From UM-FILTER-42-9 sp038063775 (lineage in GTDB: Bacteria; Patescibacteriota; Minisyncoccia; Moranbacterales; UBA2206), in the NCBI GenBank assembly GCA_038063775.1, contig JBBTUK010000031.1, forward strand, positions 1 through 17,841: a stretch of DNA of 17,841 bases, given 5' to 3'. The stretch's first letter is position 1; each line of letters begins with the position of its first letter. The position numbers and the translations under genes are program-made. This document shows, piece by piece, positions 17,241-17,841 of this stretch. The notes beneath the pieces are model-generated. The model was not told where the DNA came from. It saw nothing but the letters and a program-made list of their open reading frames with translations, and did not search any database.

Positions 17241-17841
17241 ATGTCAATTAAGCAATTGGAAAAACTGAAAAAACTGGAGGAATACGTAAAAAACCTGCAC
17301 TATAACCCTCCCAAAAACAAGCTGAATGACAATCTCCGGCGCCGGGAATTTTTGAAAAATCTGTGGGATTACCATGTTTGGCCGGTGATGGAAGCAAGCT
17401 GTAAGATGTCCATAGAATACGGAGGCGACGAGGATATAATCTGGCTGGGCGCCATTATGCACGATATCGGGCTGATTTACACGAGAAAAAATCATGATAT
17501 TTCGGGAGGCAAGCTGGCTTATGAAATTTTGATCAAACAAGGTTTTGGCAAAAAAACGGCGGAAAAAGTCAGGGGCATTGTCTTGCGCCACCGGTGCAGG
17601 AGGGAAAAACCCGAAACGGTGGAAGAAAAAATAGTCACGACGGCCGACGCCATCGCCCATTTCGCGCCGGCATATTATTTAGGGCTGGCGGCTATCGCGA
17701 ACGAAGACTACCGGGGACTGATGGCTGATAATTTCAAAAAACTAGTGAGCGACTATGAGAATAAAGTTTTTTTTCCGGCCGAAAAGATAAAACTTAAAAA
17801 AGCGGCAGGCGAGTTCAAAAAAGTTTTTATGCAAAAATCAG
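17241..17841 (+). CDS. HD-domain metal-dependent phosphohydrolase, 3' end cut by window
   Basis: The open frame runs 200 codons to the window edge with no stop. HD-domain signatures are in order: a histidine in WDYHVWPVM (H45), MHDIGL with the His-Asp pair (74-75), RKNHDISGG (H85), RHRCRREKP, and TTADAIAHFAP with the final aspartate of the metal site. Such proteins cut phosphate esters of nucleotides or related compounds; this one has an N-terminal helix but no visible fused domain. The ATG at 17241 follows the previous stop by 19 bases and has no SD site. A reverse-strand frame across it is a shadow. Confidence 0.88.
   Translation, partial: MSIKQLEKLKKLEEYVKNLHYNPPKNKLNDNLRRREFLKNLWDYHVWPVMEASCKMSIEYGGDEDIIWLGAIMHDIGLIYTRKNHDISGGKLAYEILIKQGFGKKTAEKVRGIVLRHRCRREKPETVEEKIVTTADAIAHFAPAYYLGLAAIANEDYRGLMADNFKKLVSDYENKVFFPAEKIKLKKAAGEFKKVFMQKS

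Overview
The window reads as a piece of a Patescibacteria/CPR genome, most likely Parcubacteria-like. This is inferred from the mix of a compact mreBCD-mrdA shape operon, a pyruvoyl-dependent arginine decarboxylase, several stand-alone MazG-type proteins, a small GIY-YIG nuclease beside a tRNA, many tiny orphan genes, few Shine-Dalgarno (SD) sites in front of core genes, and TGG/TGA used in the standard way (TGA serves as a stop). All supported genes lie on the plus strand. Two runs of exactly 100 Ns (2294-2393 and 6658-6757) are scaffold gaps, so the window is an assembled draft.

Layout. 1-4230 is an accessory strip of short genes: a macrodomain-like protein, a HicB/HicA toxin-antitoxin pair, a MazG-like pyrophosphohydrolase, four orphans (one alone, three as an operon), and a 5'-truncated PgeF/YfiH laccase-domain gene next to the first gap. 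The orphans have near-consensus promoters and mostly strong SD sites and terminators. 4232-5406 holds dnaJ under a CIRCE operator. 5407-6095 encodes a small membrane protein whose start codon has been altered by an inserted inverted-repeat element. 6092-7027 is a tRNA-Lys locus: a degenerate tRNA-Lys copy, a GIY-YIG nuclease gene running into the intact tRNA-Lys(UUU), and a tandem array of 106-bp tRNA-derived units that breaks the assembly. 7028-10111 encodes a beta-propeller lipoprotein, ribosome recycling factor and a site-2 protease (RseP). 10147-14855 is the cell-shape operon mreB-mreC-mreD-mrdA. 15127-17841 carries greA, pdaD, a small pseudogene remnant, a second MazG-like gene, two small ORFs and an HD-domain hydrolase cut by the window edge.

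The most notable structure is not a gene. Three elements of 125-136 bp (5471-5595, 12838-12973, 14866-14995) share ends of the form CCC(C/A)GTAGTGA...TCTACTAC(T/G)GGG, all in the same orientation, each bounded by a perfect 4-bp direct repeat (TGAA, TATG, TTGA). Removing the element and one repeat copy restores, respectively, an ATG start codon, a tight mreD-mrdA junction, and a greA -35 box. They therefore look like MITE-like mobile elements that insert at gene starts without destroying them, or like transcribed structured elements that spread that way. A second inverted-repeat class (CCCCCACACC...) lies directly before mreB and directly after the greA terminator. A third, much shorter palindrome (TCCGCC-N-GGCGGA) recurs inside dnaJ, inside the tRNA-derived repeats and next to pdaD. 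The other candidate system is the GIY-YIG nuclease embedded between tRNA-Lys-derived sequences.
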